NCBI GenBank assembly: GCA_027005175.1
Contig: JALTMC010000234.1
Span: 1-21,640 of the forward strand
Reading direction: 5' to 3'
Length of the DNA stretch: 21,640 nucleotides
From: Myxococcales bacterium
Lineage (GTDB): Bacteria; Myxococcota_C; UBA6777
The notes beneath the pieces were generated by a model. It ran no database searches. It was given only the letters and a program-made list of their open reading frames with translations, and was not told where the DNA came from. A program made the translations under genes and the position numbers. Positions 1 to 7,705 of this stretch are shown here, in pieces. Numbering within the stretch: the stretch's first letter is position 1; every line of letters starts with the position of its first letter.

Positions 1-1
1 A

Positions 2-1291
2 GAGATCAAAGCGGCTGGCTTAAAGTCTGAAGATGTCTTGCTCTCTTGGGACTTTCGAACGGCCAGTGATGAGGCGATGTTGCAAGAGATGGTCAACATG
101 CGCGACAAGATGTTTAAGCACGTTGGAGATGACGGTCCCACCTATAAAATTACAACCGTTCAGAACTTTACCGTGGGTCAGAAGAAGCATCTGATGCGGC
201 TGATTCGAGGTACCATGAAGGTTCCTACTTTTCTGGACAAAGATGTCCCAGGCGGGGTTCTTTTGCGAGACAAAGATGGCAAGCCCAAAATTCGCGGTTT
301 GGTTGACTATCGCTTTCAAGTTCATATCCCACGTTGTGTTAAAGATCGCAAAACTCCCGTCCCTGTCTTGGTCTTTGGCCACGGTTTGTTTGGCTCAGCC
401 AACGGTGAAATGGACAGTGGTTACCAACGTCAGCTCATTGATCGGCTGTGTATGATTCAGATTGGCAACAACTGGATCGGGTTGTCTGAGCCAGACCAAG
501 GGCATATTGCTGTCAATGTGGTCACTGACTTCAACAATATGCCTCATCTGACCGATCGATTGCAGCAAGCCCACATCAATGCAGTCGCCATGATTCGTAT
601 GGCGATTCGTCGGTTGCAGAAAGAGAAGGCGTTGGAAGTTGGTGGTCGCAACCCCCTCAACAGCAAAGAGATTTACTATCTCGGTATCTCCAATGGTGCG
701 ATTCAGGGAAGTGCTTTAATGTCGCTGACACCCGACATTACTCGGGGTGTTCTCAATGTGGGCGGTGGCAACTGGAATATGATGATCTCACGCAGCTCTA
801 ACTTCTTCTCGTTGACTACCATTCTGAAAACCTTTTACACCAACCCCATCGAACGACAGCTCCTGATGGCTCTGATTCAAACCCATTTTGATATCGTAGA
901 TCCCATCACTTGGGCTGCTTATTTGTCGGATGTTACTCGCTTTGGTGTCCCTCCAAAGAAACTCCTTATTCAAGAGGGCATTGGTGATGCACAGGTTCCC
1001 AACATCGCCACTCGTACTTGGGTGCGAACCATGGGCCTGGTCGGTGTGGGACCTTTGTTTGAGCCTGTCTTTGGCGTTAAAGAAGAAAAAGGACCCTTCA
1101 AGGGTTCCGCTTATATTCAATATGGTCCCCGGCCCGATCCCTATCCTGCTGACGTCAACCTACCACCCAAAAACAACAGAACTCACGAGGCTGTACGACG
1201 AGTAGAAGCTAGCATGAAGCAAATGGAAGCCTTCTTAAAACCCGATGGTATGATTCAACAGTTCTGCAAAGGACCCTGTGACCCGGAATGA
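2..1291 (+). CDS. Lipase/esterase-like alpha/beta hydrolase, 5' end cut by the window
   Basis: The reading frame is open to the left edge, so the true start lies outside; a TTG at 38 is internal. Counting from that TTG, a GHGLFG segment at residues 114-119 looks like the oxyanion-hole loop of a lipase. GISNG at 216-220 is the GxSxG nucleophile elbow with Ser218. GDAQVPN around 317-323 offers Asp318 as the acid, and THEAVRR offers His383 as the base, so a full Ser-Asp-His triad is present in the expected order. The hydrolase fold is well supported, but the substrate is not known. The next gene starts 38 bp downstream on the same strand, so the two may be co-transcribed with the acyl-CoA carboxylase subunit. 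Any signal peptide would be in the missing part. Confidence 0.75.
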   Translation, partial: EIKAAGLKSEDVLLSWDFRTASDEAMLQEMVNMRDKMFKHVGDDGPTYKITTVQNFTVGQKKHLMRLIRGTMKVPTFLDKDVPGGVLLRDKDGKPKIRGLVDYRFQVHIPRCVKDRKTPVPVLVFGHGLFGSANGEMDSGYQRQLIDRLCMIQIGNNWIGLSEPDQGHIAVNVVTDFNNMPHLTDRLQQAHINAVAMIRMAIRRLQKEKALEVGGRNPLNSKEIYYLGISNGAIQGSALMSLTPDITRGVLNVGGGNWNMMISRSSNFFSLTTILKTFYTNPIERQLLMALIQTHFDIVDPITWAAYLSDVTRFGVPPKKLLIQEGIGDAQVPNIATRTWVRTMGLVGVGPLFEPVFGVKEEKGPFKGSAYIQYGPRPDPYPADVNLPPKNNRTHEAVRRVEASMKQMEAFLKPDGMIQQFCKGPCDPE

Positions 1292-1329
1292 CTCGAACAT
1301 AGAACACAGAATGTAAAACGAGGCTTAGA

Positions 1330-2943
1330 ATGGACATACTCGAGACGCGTGTCGATACAAACAGTGAGACCTATCGTGCGAACTACAGGGCGATGGAGGA
1401 GCGGGTTGAGGTGTTGCGTGAGGAACTGCGTAAAGCTCGTGAGGACCGTTCGGAGAAAGCAGTTCAACGTCACACGGAGCAGGGGAAGCTGCCGGTGCGC
1501 AAGCGTCTGGAGATGTTGCTTGATCCAGGTGCTCCTTTTTTGGAGTTGTCGCCACTGGCAGCCTGGAAGATGTATGACAAACGTATTCACGGCGCAGGTA
1601 TTGTGGGTGGAGTTGGTGTGGTCGAAGGTCGCGAAGTTATGATTCACGCTAACGATGCGATGATTAAGGGTGGTACGGTTTATCCGATGGGTGTGAAGAA
1701 GAGCCTGCGTTTGCAACAAATCGCGATGGAGAATCGCCTGCCCTGTATCAACCTGATCGACTCAGGTGGTGCGTATTTACCGTTGCAATCAGAGATCTTT
1801 CCCGACGCCCAACATGGGGGCAGAGTGTTTTACAACCAAGCCTGGATGTCGAAGATGGGCATCCCTCAAATCACTGCTGTTATGGGGCTGTGTACAGCCG
1901 GTGGTGCCTATGTTCCTGCGATGTCAGATTATGTTGTTCAGGTGCGTAAAACAGGTGCGATCTTTCTGGGGGGTCCTCCTTTGGTCAAAGCGGCCACAGG
2001 AGAAGAGGTCTCTGCGGAGGAACTGGGTGGTGTTGATGTTCACTGCCGTCAATCGGGAGTGTCAGACTTTCTGGCTGAAGACGATGAGGATGCGATTCGT
2101 ATCGTTCGACAAATTGTGAAGAGGTTACCCAAAACACCTCAAATCCCAGTGGATCGACAACCTTCTCGTCCACCTCTGTACGACCCCAAAGAGATCTATG
2201 GCATTGTACCTCAACGTCTGAGTCAACCTTATGATGTTCGTGAAGTGATCGCACGTATCGTCGATGGTAGTGAGTTTTTGGAGTTTAAGTCACAGTACGG
2301 CTCCACCTTGGTCTGTGGATTTGCCTACCTTCATGGTATTCAGGTTGGTATTCTTGGAAACAATGGTATCTTGTTTTCTGAGAGTGCCAAGAAAGCCACA
2401 CAGTTTATCCAGCTCTGCGACCGTGACCATATTCCATTGATCTTTTTACAAAATATCAATGGATTTATCATCGGCAAACAATACGAAGAGGCTGGGATTA
2501 CAAAAGACGGTCACAAGATGGTGGCCGCTGTGTCACTGGCCCGCGTGCCGAAACTTACGGTCGTTGTAGGGGGATCGTTTGGTGCAGGTAACTATGCCAT
2601 GTGCGGGCGTGCTTATAGTCCTCGGTTTATGTGGATGTGGCCTCATGCACAGGTCTCTGTGATGGGAGGGGAACAAGCTGCCGATGTGATGGTCTCTGTG
2701 AAAAATGACCAACTTGTTCGACTGGGAGAAGAACCCCTTCCTCCCGAACAGTCCGATGTTCTCAAACAAGCCATTATCGAAAACTCAGAAGAAGAAAGCC
2801 ACGCTTTATACGCCACAGCGCGTTTGTGGGATGATGGTATCATCGACCCCGCACAAACCCGTGATGTGCTGGGCCTCGCTCTCGCTGCCACTCTGTACCA
2901 ACCCATCCCTGAATCCGATGGATTTTGTGTGTTTCGGATGTAA
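1330..2943 (+). CDS. Acyl-CoA carboxylase carboxyltransferase subunit, methylcrotonyl-CoA carboxylase beta type
   Basis: This is the biotin-dependent carboxyltransferase subunit that moves carboxyl from carboxybiotin to an acyl-CoA, most likely 3-methylcrotonyl-CoA in leucine breakdown. The 537-residue length matches MCC beta (about 535). Visible signatures are SGGAYLP at 145, TAGGAYVPAMSD at 189, the stretch IFLGGPPLVKAATGEEVSAE typical of MCC beta, the GAGNYAMCGR segment at 418 and MGGEQAA at 445. Both crotonase-like halves are intact. A GAGG ribosome-binding sequence lies 7 bp before the ATG. The biotin carboxylase partner is probably the gene at 5891, although a minus-strand nuclease gene separates them. 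MCC beta is preferred over propionyl-CoA carboxylase beta from these motifs; substrate is inferred. Confidence 0.9.
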   Translation: MDILETRVDTNSETYRANYRAMEERVEVLREELRKAREDRSEKAVQRHTEQGKLPVRKRLEMLLDPGAPFLELSPLAAWKMYDKRIHGAGIVGGVGVVEGREVMIHANDAMIKGGTVYPMGVKKSLRLQQIAMENRLPCINLIDSGGAYLPLQSEIFPDAQHGGRVFYNQAWMSKMGIPQITAVMGLCTAGGAYVPAMSDYVVQVRKTGAIFLGGPPLVKAATGEEVSAEELGGVDVHCRQSGVSDFLAEDDEDAIRIVRQIVKRLPKTPQIPVDRQPSRPPLYDPKEIYGIVPQRLSQPYDVREVIARIVDGSEFLEFKSQYGSTLVCGFAYLHGIQVGILGNNGILFSESAKKATQFIQLCDRDHIPLIFLQNINGFIIGKQYEEAGITKDGHKMVAAVSLARVPKLTVVVGGSFGAGNYAMCGRAYSPRFMWMWPHAQVSVMGGEQAADVMVSVKNDQLVRLGEEPLPPEQSDVLKQAIIENSEEESHALYATARLWDDGIIDPAQTRDVLGLALAATLYQPIPESDGFCVFRM

Positions 2944-3031
2944 GGGGAACTGAACTCGCAGAGAACCTCTGCCTAACCTTCCTGGTTCACGAGCTTTCTG
3001 CTACGGTTTGCAAACCTCGGTATCGGGTGCG

Positions 3032-5638
3032 CTAGGTTTGTTTCTTCGAAATTTTGAGTTGAAATCCTGTTTGACTCTCTACCTCTTGACAAACTTGTTG
3101 GAATACTTCTTGGGTTGGAGGTTTGGTTGCTTTGATTGTAAGATATCCACCACTTTCATGAAAGCTGGGCATTTTTTGTACTCCCCATGATTCGGGGATG
3201 ATACCTGCTACCCATGTTTTAATATAATGCTGATCTGCGGTTGGCTTTATACACAGACGCCAGCCTGTTTGCTCTTGAAGCCTATCGATTTGTTCTTGGT
3301 AGCGTTGTCCAAGCTGTGGGCTGATGAAGGCAAGTTCGATGTAGGGTCCGCTTGAGTTATTCTTTTGTCCACACTTACGCAAGGCATCGGGATGTTCTTG
3401 GAAGGCATTTCGAATCAAAAGATAAGCTTGATTGATCTCAAGAGGAGGCTTGTGGAAAGGAGTGGCCAATGAGGTATCGGCCTGTGCGCGGGTTGTATGA
3501 GGTAAAGAAGCGGGAGTCAATTCGGAAGGTACAATATCGAGTTGGAAGCCTGTTTGTATTGCGAATTGATCTCGGAAGTCTTGATGAGATTGAATGGGAG
3601 AGTGGCCCGGCGCAAGCCGAATCGAAACAGAGTTCTGCTCAAGGTGAATGGCCGGATTTTTTTTGAGCGTCCATGTGGGCGGGAGTTGTTTTTTGAGAAG
3701 AGAGATAAGCTCGACTTGGTTTACCTGTGGATGGATCTTAATGCCCCAGCTTGTCTCTTGTGTGAACTGTTCTATCGCCGCTTTTACCCTGGGGGTTTGG
3801 GCTTGAATCTGGGGGAAATTGAAATACAAGAGGATCTCCGGACCAGAGATTCGAACCTTTCGACGATACATTCCTGTTTCAGGGGGAAATAGCTCTTCCA
3901 AGCGTTTTAACAGAGCCTCTTGGTTTGTTTTTCGAACCTCCTTTTGCGCTTCTTTCTTTTTTGCCGAAAGCAACCGACCTTCTGAGTCGGTGCGTAATCG
4001 GTACAAAAAAGATCGTTTTTTATCCTGTTTAAAAGGACTCTCTGGCGTGGAAAGTAAAGTTGCGATAGCCTCGATTTTGTCGGGGTCAAGTTCACCGTAA
4101 ACTCCCCAAGCAAAGAGGAGTTCTGGGATGGTATAGCTACGTCCTCTACCGTCTCGATCTAGAAGTTTTTGTGCGATGGCAAACAATGTTTGGTAAGTAA
4201 AGTTGTCGAACTCATCAATGCTTCGAATCTTTTCTGGTGGTACGATGGGTCGAGTGTGTCGTCGCCGATGAGATTGTATTTCAAGGCAGTCACCGAGAGT
4301 GGGGCGATAGACCGAGCGTAAACTCGCACGATGAAGGGCTGTTTCCAAAGCTCTTCTCGCACTGTGAGCACCGTGTACCAGGGCAATTTGATGAGGTTCG
4401 ATGGCTTCCAAAACCGTGACAAGCTGCTCAGTATCAGCATGAGCACTGAGGCCATAGGTTCCGACTTCGCACTTGAGTTCAACCTCTTGCTCGTAAAGCC
4501 GCAAACTACCTCCACCAGCACGAGCTACCTCTTGGACACGACGACCAGGAGACTCTTCGTCTTGGTAACCTGTGATCGCTATGCAATTTTTGGAATTGGG
4601 TGCAAGTTTTGTCGCGTAATAGGGAGAAGCTCCCCCTGTCAACATACCTGAGCTTGCAACAAATACAGCGGGTCGTGTGTTTGCATATTTTTCTCGTAAG
4701 TTTGGTTTGAATACCGGTTCAACGGTGCCATCCATAGGGTAAAAAGGGTCTCCTTTTTTTTCGATTCGCTTGCGTAGCCAAGGGGTCAGAAGATCGGGAT
4801 AGGAGCGATAAGCACTGCAAACGGTTCGAACCATTCCATCGACAAAGATGGGAGCTTTGGGAAGCTCACCACGCTCCATTGCTCTCGACAAAATCAGAAT
4901 GACTTCTTGAGAACGACCCACAGCAAAGGCAGGAAATAGGATTCCCCCGCCTCGTTCCAAGACTTCTTTCGCATGTGCCACCAATCTTTGTTCTTCGAGT
5001 GCTCGATTGGCATGCTGCCGTCCTCCATAGGTTGACTCCATGACCACAAGGTCAGGCTGGCTGACAGGGGGCTGCATCATTCCTGGGATAGTGAGTTGGT
5101 CTGTCACTGATACATCACCTCCCATCAAAACGACGCCGTCATCGGATTCTATGAGAACAGTCGCTGCGCCCACTATGTGTCCAGCCGGTGTAAATGTGAG
5201 ACGAATGTCTCCACCAAAGATAACAAACGGTGTGCAAGTTGCTGCAACACGGCTGGCACTCAACAGCAGCTCAACCGCCGGAAGAGGGTAAAGGGGTATC
5301 TCACCTTCTCTTTCAAACTCCATTTGCATGATCTTGAGTGAGTCCATCAACAATATGGTTGTGAGCGTGAGGGTTGCAGCTGTCATGTAGACAGGAATAT
5401 GAGGGTATGCTTGATGGATGACTGGTAGCGCGCCGGAGTGGTCTGTATGTGCGTGTGTAAGTATGATGGCATCAATACCCCCCGCTTCTTGTACTGCCGT
5501 AAGAGAGGGAAGGACCTCTCCTCTTCGGGCATTCATTCGCATGCCACAATCAATGAGTAAACGATGCCCTCCTATTTCTAGCAAAGAGCAAGATGCTCCA
5601 ATTTCATCAGCTCCACCCAAAAAAGTTATCTTAAACAA
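3032..5638 (-). CDS. CPSF-like metallo-beta-lactamase/beta-CASP ribonuclease with long C-terminal extension
   Basis: This is an MBL-fold, beta-CASP RNA-processing nuclease. I start it at a TTG (5638) because AAGGAG sits 6 bp upstream and the protein then begins directly with the family N-terminus, FKITFLGGADEIGASC. From that start, length is 868 residues. HAHTDH at 62-67 is the zinc-binding motif 2; GHIVGA has His154 and GGDVSV Asp175. ESTYG (201-205), GRSQE (241), SSGMLTGG, GLSAHAD (396-402) and VHG (421-423) complete the MBL/beta-CASP core, closer to CPSF73-like proteins than to RNase J. Residues after about 470 are an extension containing two similar modules (599-702 and 764-862). The frame stays open to 5818, but that part reads through a perfect hairpin. 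It converges with the carboxyltransferase gene. Confidence 0.85.
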   Translation of the reverse strand: MFKITFLGGADEIGASCSLLEIGGHRLLIDCGMRMNARRGEVLPSLTAVQEAGGIDAIILTHAHTDHSGALPVIHQAYPHIPVYMTAATLTLTTILLMDSLKIMQMEFEREGEIPLYPLPAVELLLSASRVAATCTPFVIFGGDIRLTFTPAGHIVGAATVLIESDDGVVLMGGDVSVTDQLTIPGMMQPPVSQPDLVVMESTYGGRQHANRALEEQRLVAHAKEVLERGGGILFPAFAVGRSQEVILILSRAMERGELPKAPIFVDGMVRTVCSAYRSYPDLLTPWLRKRIEKKGDPFYPMDGTVEPVFKPNLREKYANTRPAVFVASSGMLTGGASPYYATKLAPNSKNCIAITGYQDEESPGRRVQEVARAGGGSLRLYEQEVELKCEVGTYGLSAHADTEQLVTVLEAIEPHQIALVHGAHSARRALETALHRASLRSVYRPTLGDCLEIQSHRRRHTRPIVPPEKIRSIDEFDNFTYQTLFAIAQKLLDRDGRGRSYTIPELLFAWGVYGELDPDKIEAIATLLSTPESPFKQDKKRSFLYRLRTDSEGRLLSAKKKEAQKEVRKTNQEALLKRLEELFPPETGMYRRKVRISGPEILLYFNFPQIQAQTPRVKAAIEQFTQETSWGIKIHPQVNQVELISLLKKQLPPTWTLKKNPAIHLEQNSVSIRLAPGHSPIQSHQDFRDQFAIQTGFQLDIVPSELTPASLPHTTRAQADTSLATPFHKPPLEINQAYLLIRNAFQEHPDALRKCGQKNNSSGPYIELAFISPQLGQRYQEQIDRLQEQTGWRLCIKPTADQHYIKTWVAGIIPESWGVQKMPSFHESGGYLTIKATKPPTQEVFQQVCQEVESQTGFQLKISKKQT

Positions 5639-5646
5639 TGACGGCT

Positions 5647-5703
5647 CCTTTTTTCTGCACGATATTTGTTGCACTCTACAACAAATATCGTGCAGAAAAA
5701 AGG
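5647..5703 (-). promoter_or_regulatory. Perfect 25-bp hairpin overlapping the ribosome-binding site of the beta-CASP gene
   Basis: Arms at 5647-5671 and 5679-5703 are exact reverse complements around a 7-nt loop. On the minus strand the 3' arm ends in A6-GG, which forms part of the AAGGAG Shine-Dalgarno sequence just before the TTG start at 5638. In the messenger RNA, the stem would hide most of the ribosome-binding site. Roles consistent with this are translational control, an RNase cleavage site for autoregulation, or an inserted short palindromic repeat. The structure is seen directly; the role is inferred. Confidence 0.75.
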
Positions 5704-5781
5704 CGGCTTTGGGATGGTTTGACGATGTGGCGGTCATCGTGGAGTAGAGGTGGATAAGGGTGGAAAGAAGCGTAGGGAGTC

Positions 5782-5811
5782 TCGACATACACAGAGATTT
5801 CAGACTATACT
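5782..5811 (+). promoter_or_regulatory. Candidate sigma-70-type promoter for the biotin carboxylase gene
   Basis: TCGACA at 5782-5787 and TATACT at 5806-5811 are separated by 18 bp, each one base from consensus. Transcription would begin near 5818, about 73 bp before the ATG at 5891, and would not include the hairpin at 5647-5703. Confidence 0.45.
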
Positions 5812-5890
5812 GCGACACGTATTTGTAGACAGCTTAGAGCACTTTTCTTCGAATCTCTGTTGATAACCAAAACGCCAAGAAGGACCCTAT

Positions 5891-7390
5891 ATGTTTCATA
5901 AAGTTTTGATTGCCAATCGCGGCGAGATTGCTGTTCGTGTGATGCGTACCTGTCGTGCGATGGGGATTGCCACAGTGGCTGTGTACTCTGACGCAGATGT
6001 TCATGCGTTGCATCGTTTGGAGGCAGATGAGGCTGTTTATCTTGGGGCCTCAGCACCGCATGAGAGTTATCTCAATGTGGAGAAATTGTTACAGGCGGCA
6101 AAAGATACGGGGGCTGAGGCGATTCATCCTGGGTATGGATTTTTATCGGAGAATGCCTCCTTTGCTCAGGCTTGTATCGACGCTGGGCTGACCTGGATCG
6201 GTCCATCACCACAAGTGATTCGACAGTTGGGTGATAAGTTGTTGGCTCGTACCTTAATGGAGAAAAACAACATCCCTCTCACACCAGGAGCTGTGTTGGA
6301 GGGGGATGATCCATCGTTTTGGAAGACTCAGGCGGAGCAGGTGGGCTATCCGTTGTTGGTCAAGGCTGCAGCAGGTGGTGGTGGTAAAGGGATGCGATTG
6401 GTGCGTGAAGCAGAGGAGTTTGATGCTGCTTGCAAGCTGGCTGCAAGTGAGGCGCAGTCCTCTTTTGGAGATGCTCGCATCTATCTGGAGCGTTATATCG
6501 AAAACCCTCGACATATCGAAATTCAGATCCTGGCGGATACCCATGGAAATGTCTTGCATCTGTTTGAGCGGGAGTGTTCGATTCAACGTCGTTACCAAAA
6601 AATCATGGAAGAGACTCCCTCTCCTATTCTTTCGGATGAGCTTCGCAAGGAGATGGGAAATACAGCGGTTGCAGCGGCAAAGGCAGCAGGGTATGTCAAT
6701 GCAGGAACCGTTGAGTTCTTGTTCGATCCATCCGGAAACAACTACTACTTTCTGGAAGTGAACACACGGTTGCAGGTGGAGCATCCGATCACAGAGATGG
6801 TCACAAGTTTGGATCTGGTGCAGTTGCAGTTGCGTGTGGCGGCGGGCGAATCTTTGCCCTTTGTACAGGACGATCTGCATATGCAAGGTCACTCACTTGA
6901 ATGTCGAATCTATGCCGAAGATCCTGCACAGAACTTTTTCCCCTCTCCTGGAGAGATCTCGGTGCTGGAGCTTCCTACGGGACCCGGTATTCGGTGCGAC
7001 AGTGGTGTGTACCAAGGTTGCACAGTTCCTCTTGATTACGACCCCATTTTGGCCAAGCTTGTTACTTATGGACCCGACCGAGAAACAGCTCGCTTGAGAA
7101 TGTTGGCGGCTCTGCGTCAGTTTGTTGTGCTGGGGGTGAAAACACCGATTCCCTTTTTGATGGATGTGTTGGAGCATGAGTCTTTTCGTCGTGGTGCGAT
7201 CTCTACTCACTTTATCCAAGAACATATGTCGGACTGGAAACCTGCTGAAGCTGGAGAGGAGCTTGTGGCCATTGCGGCTGTTCTCGATCAGTTGATGCCT
7301 GCACAGGTGTCTGGTGTCGTTGGAGGGGAAGGTGCACAAGAAGCCCCCACTCCCTGGCAAACTTTAGGAGCCTGGCGCATCGGAGGATAA
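5891..7390 (+). CDS. accC: Biotin carboxylase subunit of acyl-CoA/acetyl-CoA carboxylase, lacking a biotinyl domain
   Basis: This ATP-dependent biotin carboxylase makes carboxybiotin from bicarbonate. N-terminal KVLIANRGEIAVRV, the Gly-rich ATP loop GGGGKGMR (162-169), RRYQKIMEETPSP (catalytic-site Lys237) and FLEVNTRLQVEHP (Glu289, Asn291, Arg293) are all intact. AAGGA lies about 7 bp before the ATG. At 499 residues it is longer than bacterial AccC (about 450) but far shorter than fused MCC/PCC alpha chains (about 660-670). It ends in TPWQTLGAWRIGG, resembling the point where fused alpha chains pass from the carboxylase domain towards the biotinyl domain. No biotin-attachment AMKM motif appears downstream, so a separate carrier protein must exist elsewhere or the gene has been shortened. 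The stop codon lies inside a tandem repeat. It likely pairs with the carboxyltransferase at 1330. Confidence 0.88.
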   Translation: MFHKVLIANRGEIAVRVMRTCRAMGIATVAVYSDADVHALHRLEADEAVYLGASAPHESYLNVEKLLQAAKDTGAEAIHPGYGFLSENASFAQACIDAGLTWIGPSPQVIRQLGDKLLARTLMEKNNIPLTPGAVLEGDDPSFWKTQAEQVGYPLLVKAAAGGGGKGMRLVREAEEFDAACKLAASEAQSSFGDARIYLERYIENPRHIEIQILADTHGNVLHLFERECSIQRRYQKIMEETPSPILSDELRKEMGNTAVAAAKAAGYVNAGTVEFLFDPSGNNYYFLEVNTRLQVEHPITEMVTSLDLVQLQLRVAAGESLPFVQDDLHMQGHSLECRIYAEDPAQNFFPSPGEISVLELPTGPGIRCDSGVYQGCTVPLDYDPILAKLVTYGPDRETARLRMLAALRQFVVLGVKTPIPFLMDVLEHESFRRGAISTHFIQEHMSDWKPAEAGEELVAIAAVLDQLMPAQVSGVVGGEGAQEAPTPWQTLGAWRIGG

Positions 7391-7456
7391 GGAATAGGAG
7401 TCTGGCGCATCGGAGGATAAGGGATAGGAGCCTGGCGCACCGGAGGATAAGAGATA
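7367..7456 (+). repeat. Three copies of a 30-bp tandem repeat spanning the accC stop codon
   Basis: Units at 7367-7396, 7397-7426 and 7427-7456 differ at few positions. In the accC frame each unit reads GAWRIGG-stop-(G/E)I with small changes (GVWRIGG, GAWRTGG). The repeat therefore duplicates the last codons and stop of accC twice more beyond the gene. Confidence 0.9.
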
Positions 7457-7484
7457 GGAATGTTTCGTCTCTTTTGACTTCAGT
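7451..7484 (+). repeat. Dispersed repeat copy A
   Basis: It starts GAGATAGGAATG and ends CTTTTGACTTCAGT, aligning with copies at 7526-7559 and, less exactly, 9427-9459. Its left end is continuous with the last 30-bp unit. Confidence 0.65.
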
Positions 7485-7525
7485 GTATAGCAAACCTCAT
7501 CCCGGTTATCGTGGTAAAGCGTTAA

Positions 7526-7559
7526 GGGATAGGAATTTTCAGTCCCTTTTGACTTCAGT
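7526..7559 (+). repeat. Dispersed repeat copy B
   Basis: It starts GGGATAGGAATT and ends CCCTTTTGACTTCAGT, differing from copy A at only a handful of positions and lying 75 bp after it in the same orientation. It flanks the 3' side of the GGDEF gene. Confidence 0.65.
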
Positions 7560-7705
7560 AGGGCTGAGGCCACGAGATAGCCTATTGTGGGCTTCGCGAC
7601 ATTGTACGAATCGTAGGCAACTTCCCTGATGCGGTATCACGGCTTGTCGCAGTTGAATTCTTCTTTGGCGAACTTTCTGCTTAATGGAATCGATCGAGCC
7701 GGATG

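Larger units (their letters stand above)
7391..7705. other. Intergenic region with repeats between accC and the diguanylate cyclase gene
   Basis: These 315 bp lie between the convergent ends of accC and the GGDEF gene. They hold two 30-bp repeat units and two copies of a dispersed 34-bp repeat (7451 and 7526). I see no credible gene, tRNA or strong terminator in 7560-7705. Confidence 0.6.

Noticed and set aside
2958-2972. Rho-independent terminator between the convergent genes
   Set aside because: GCAGAG-AAC-CTCTGC is only a 6-bp stem and no T run follows on either strand; GGTTTGCAAACC at 3005 has no loop.
5639-5818. N-terminal extension of the beta-CASP protein by 60 residues
   Set aside because: The frame is open, but it would translate both arms of a perfect 25-bp hairpin, and family similarity begins only at the TTG at 5638, which has a good AAGGAG site.
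6254-6892. 212-residue minus-strand open frame within accC
   Set aside because: It is antisense to a well-conserved gene and shows no family features; it is a shadow.
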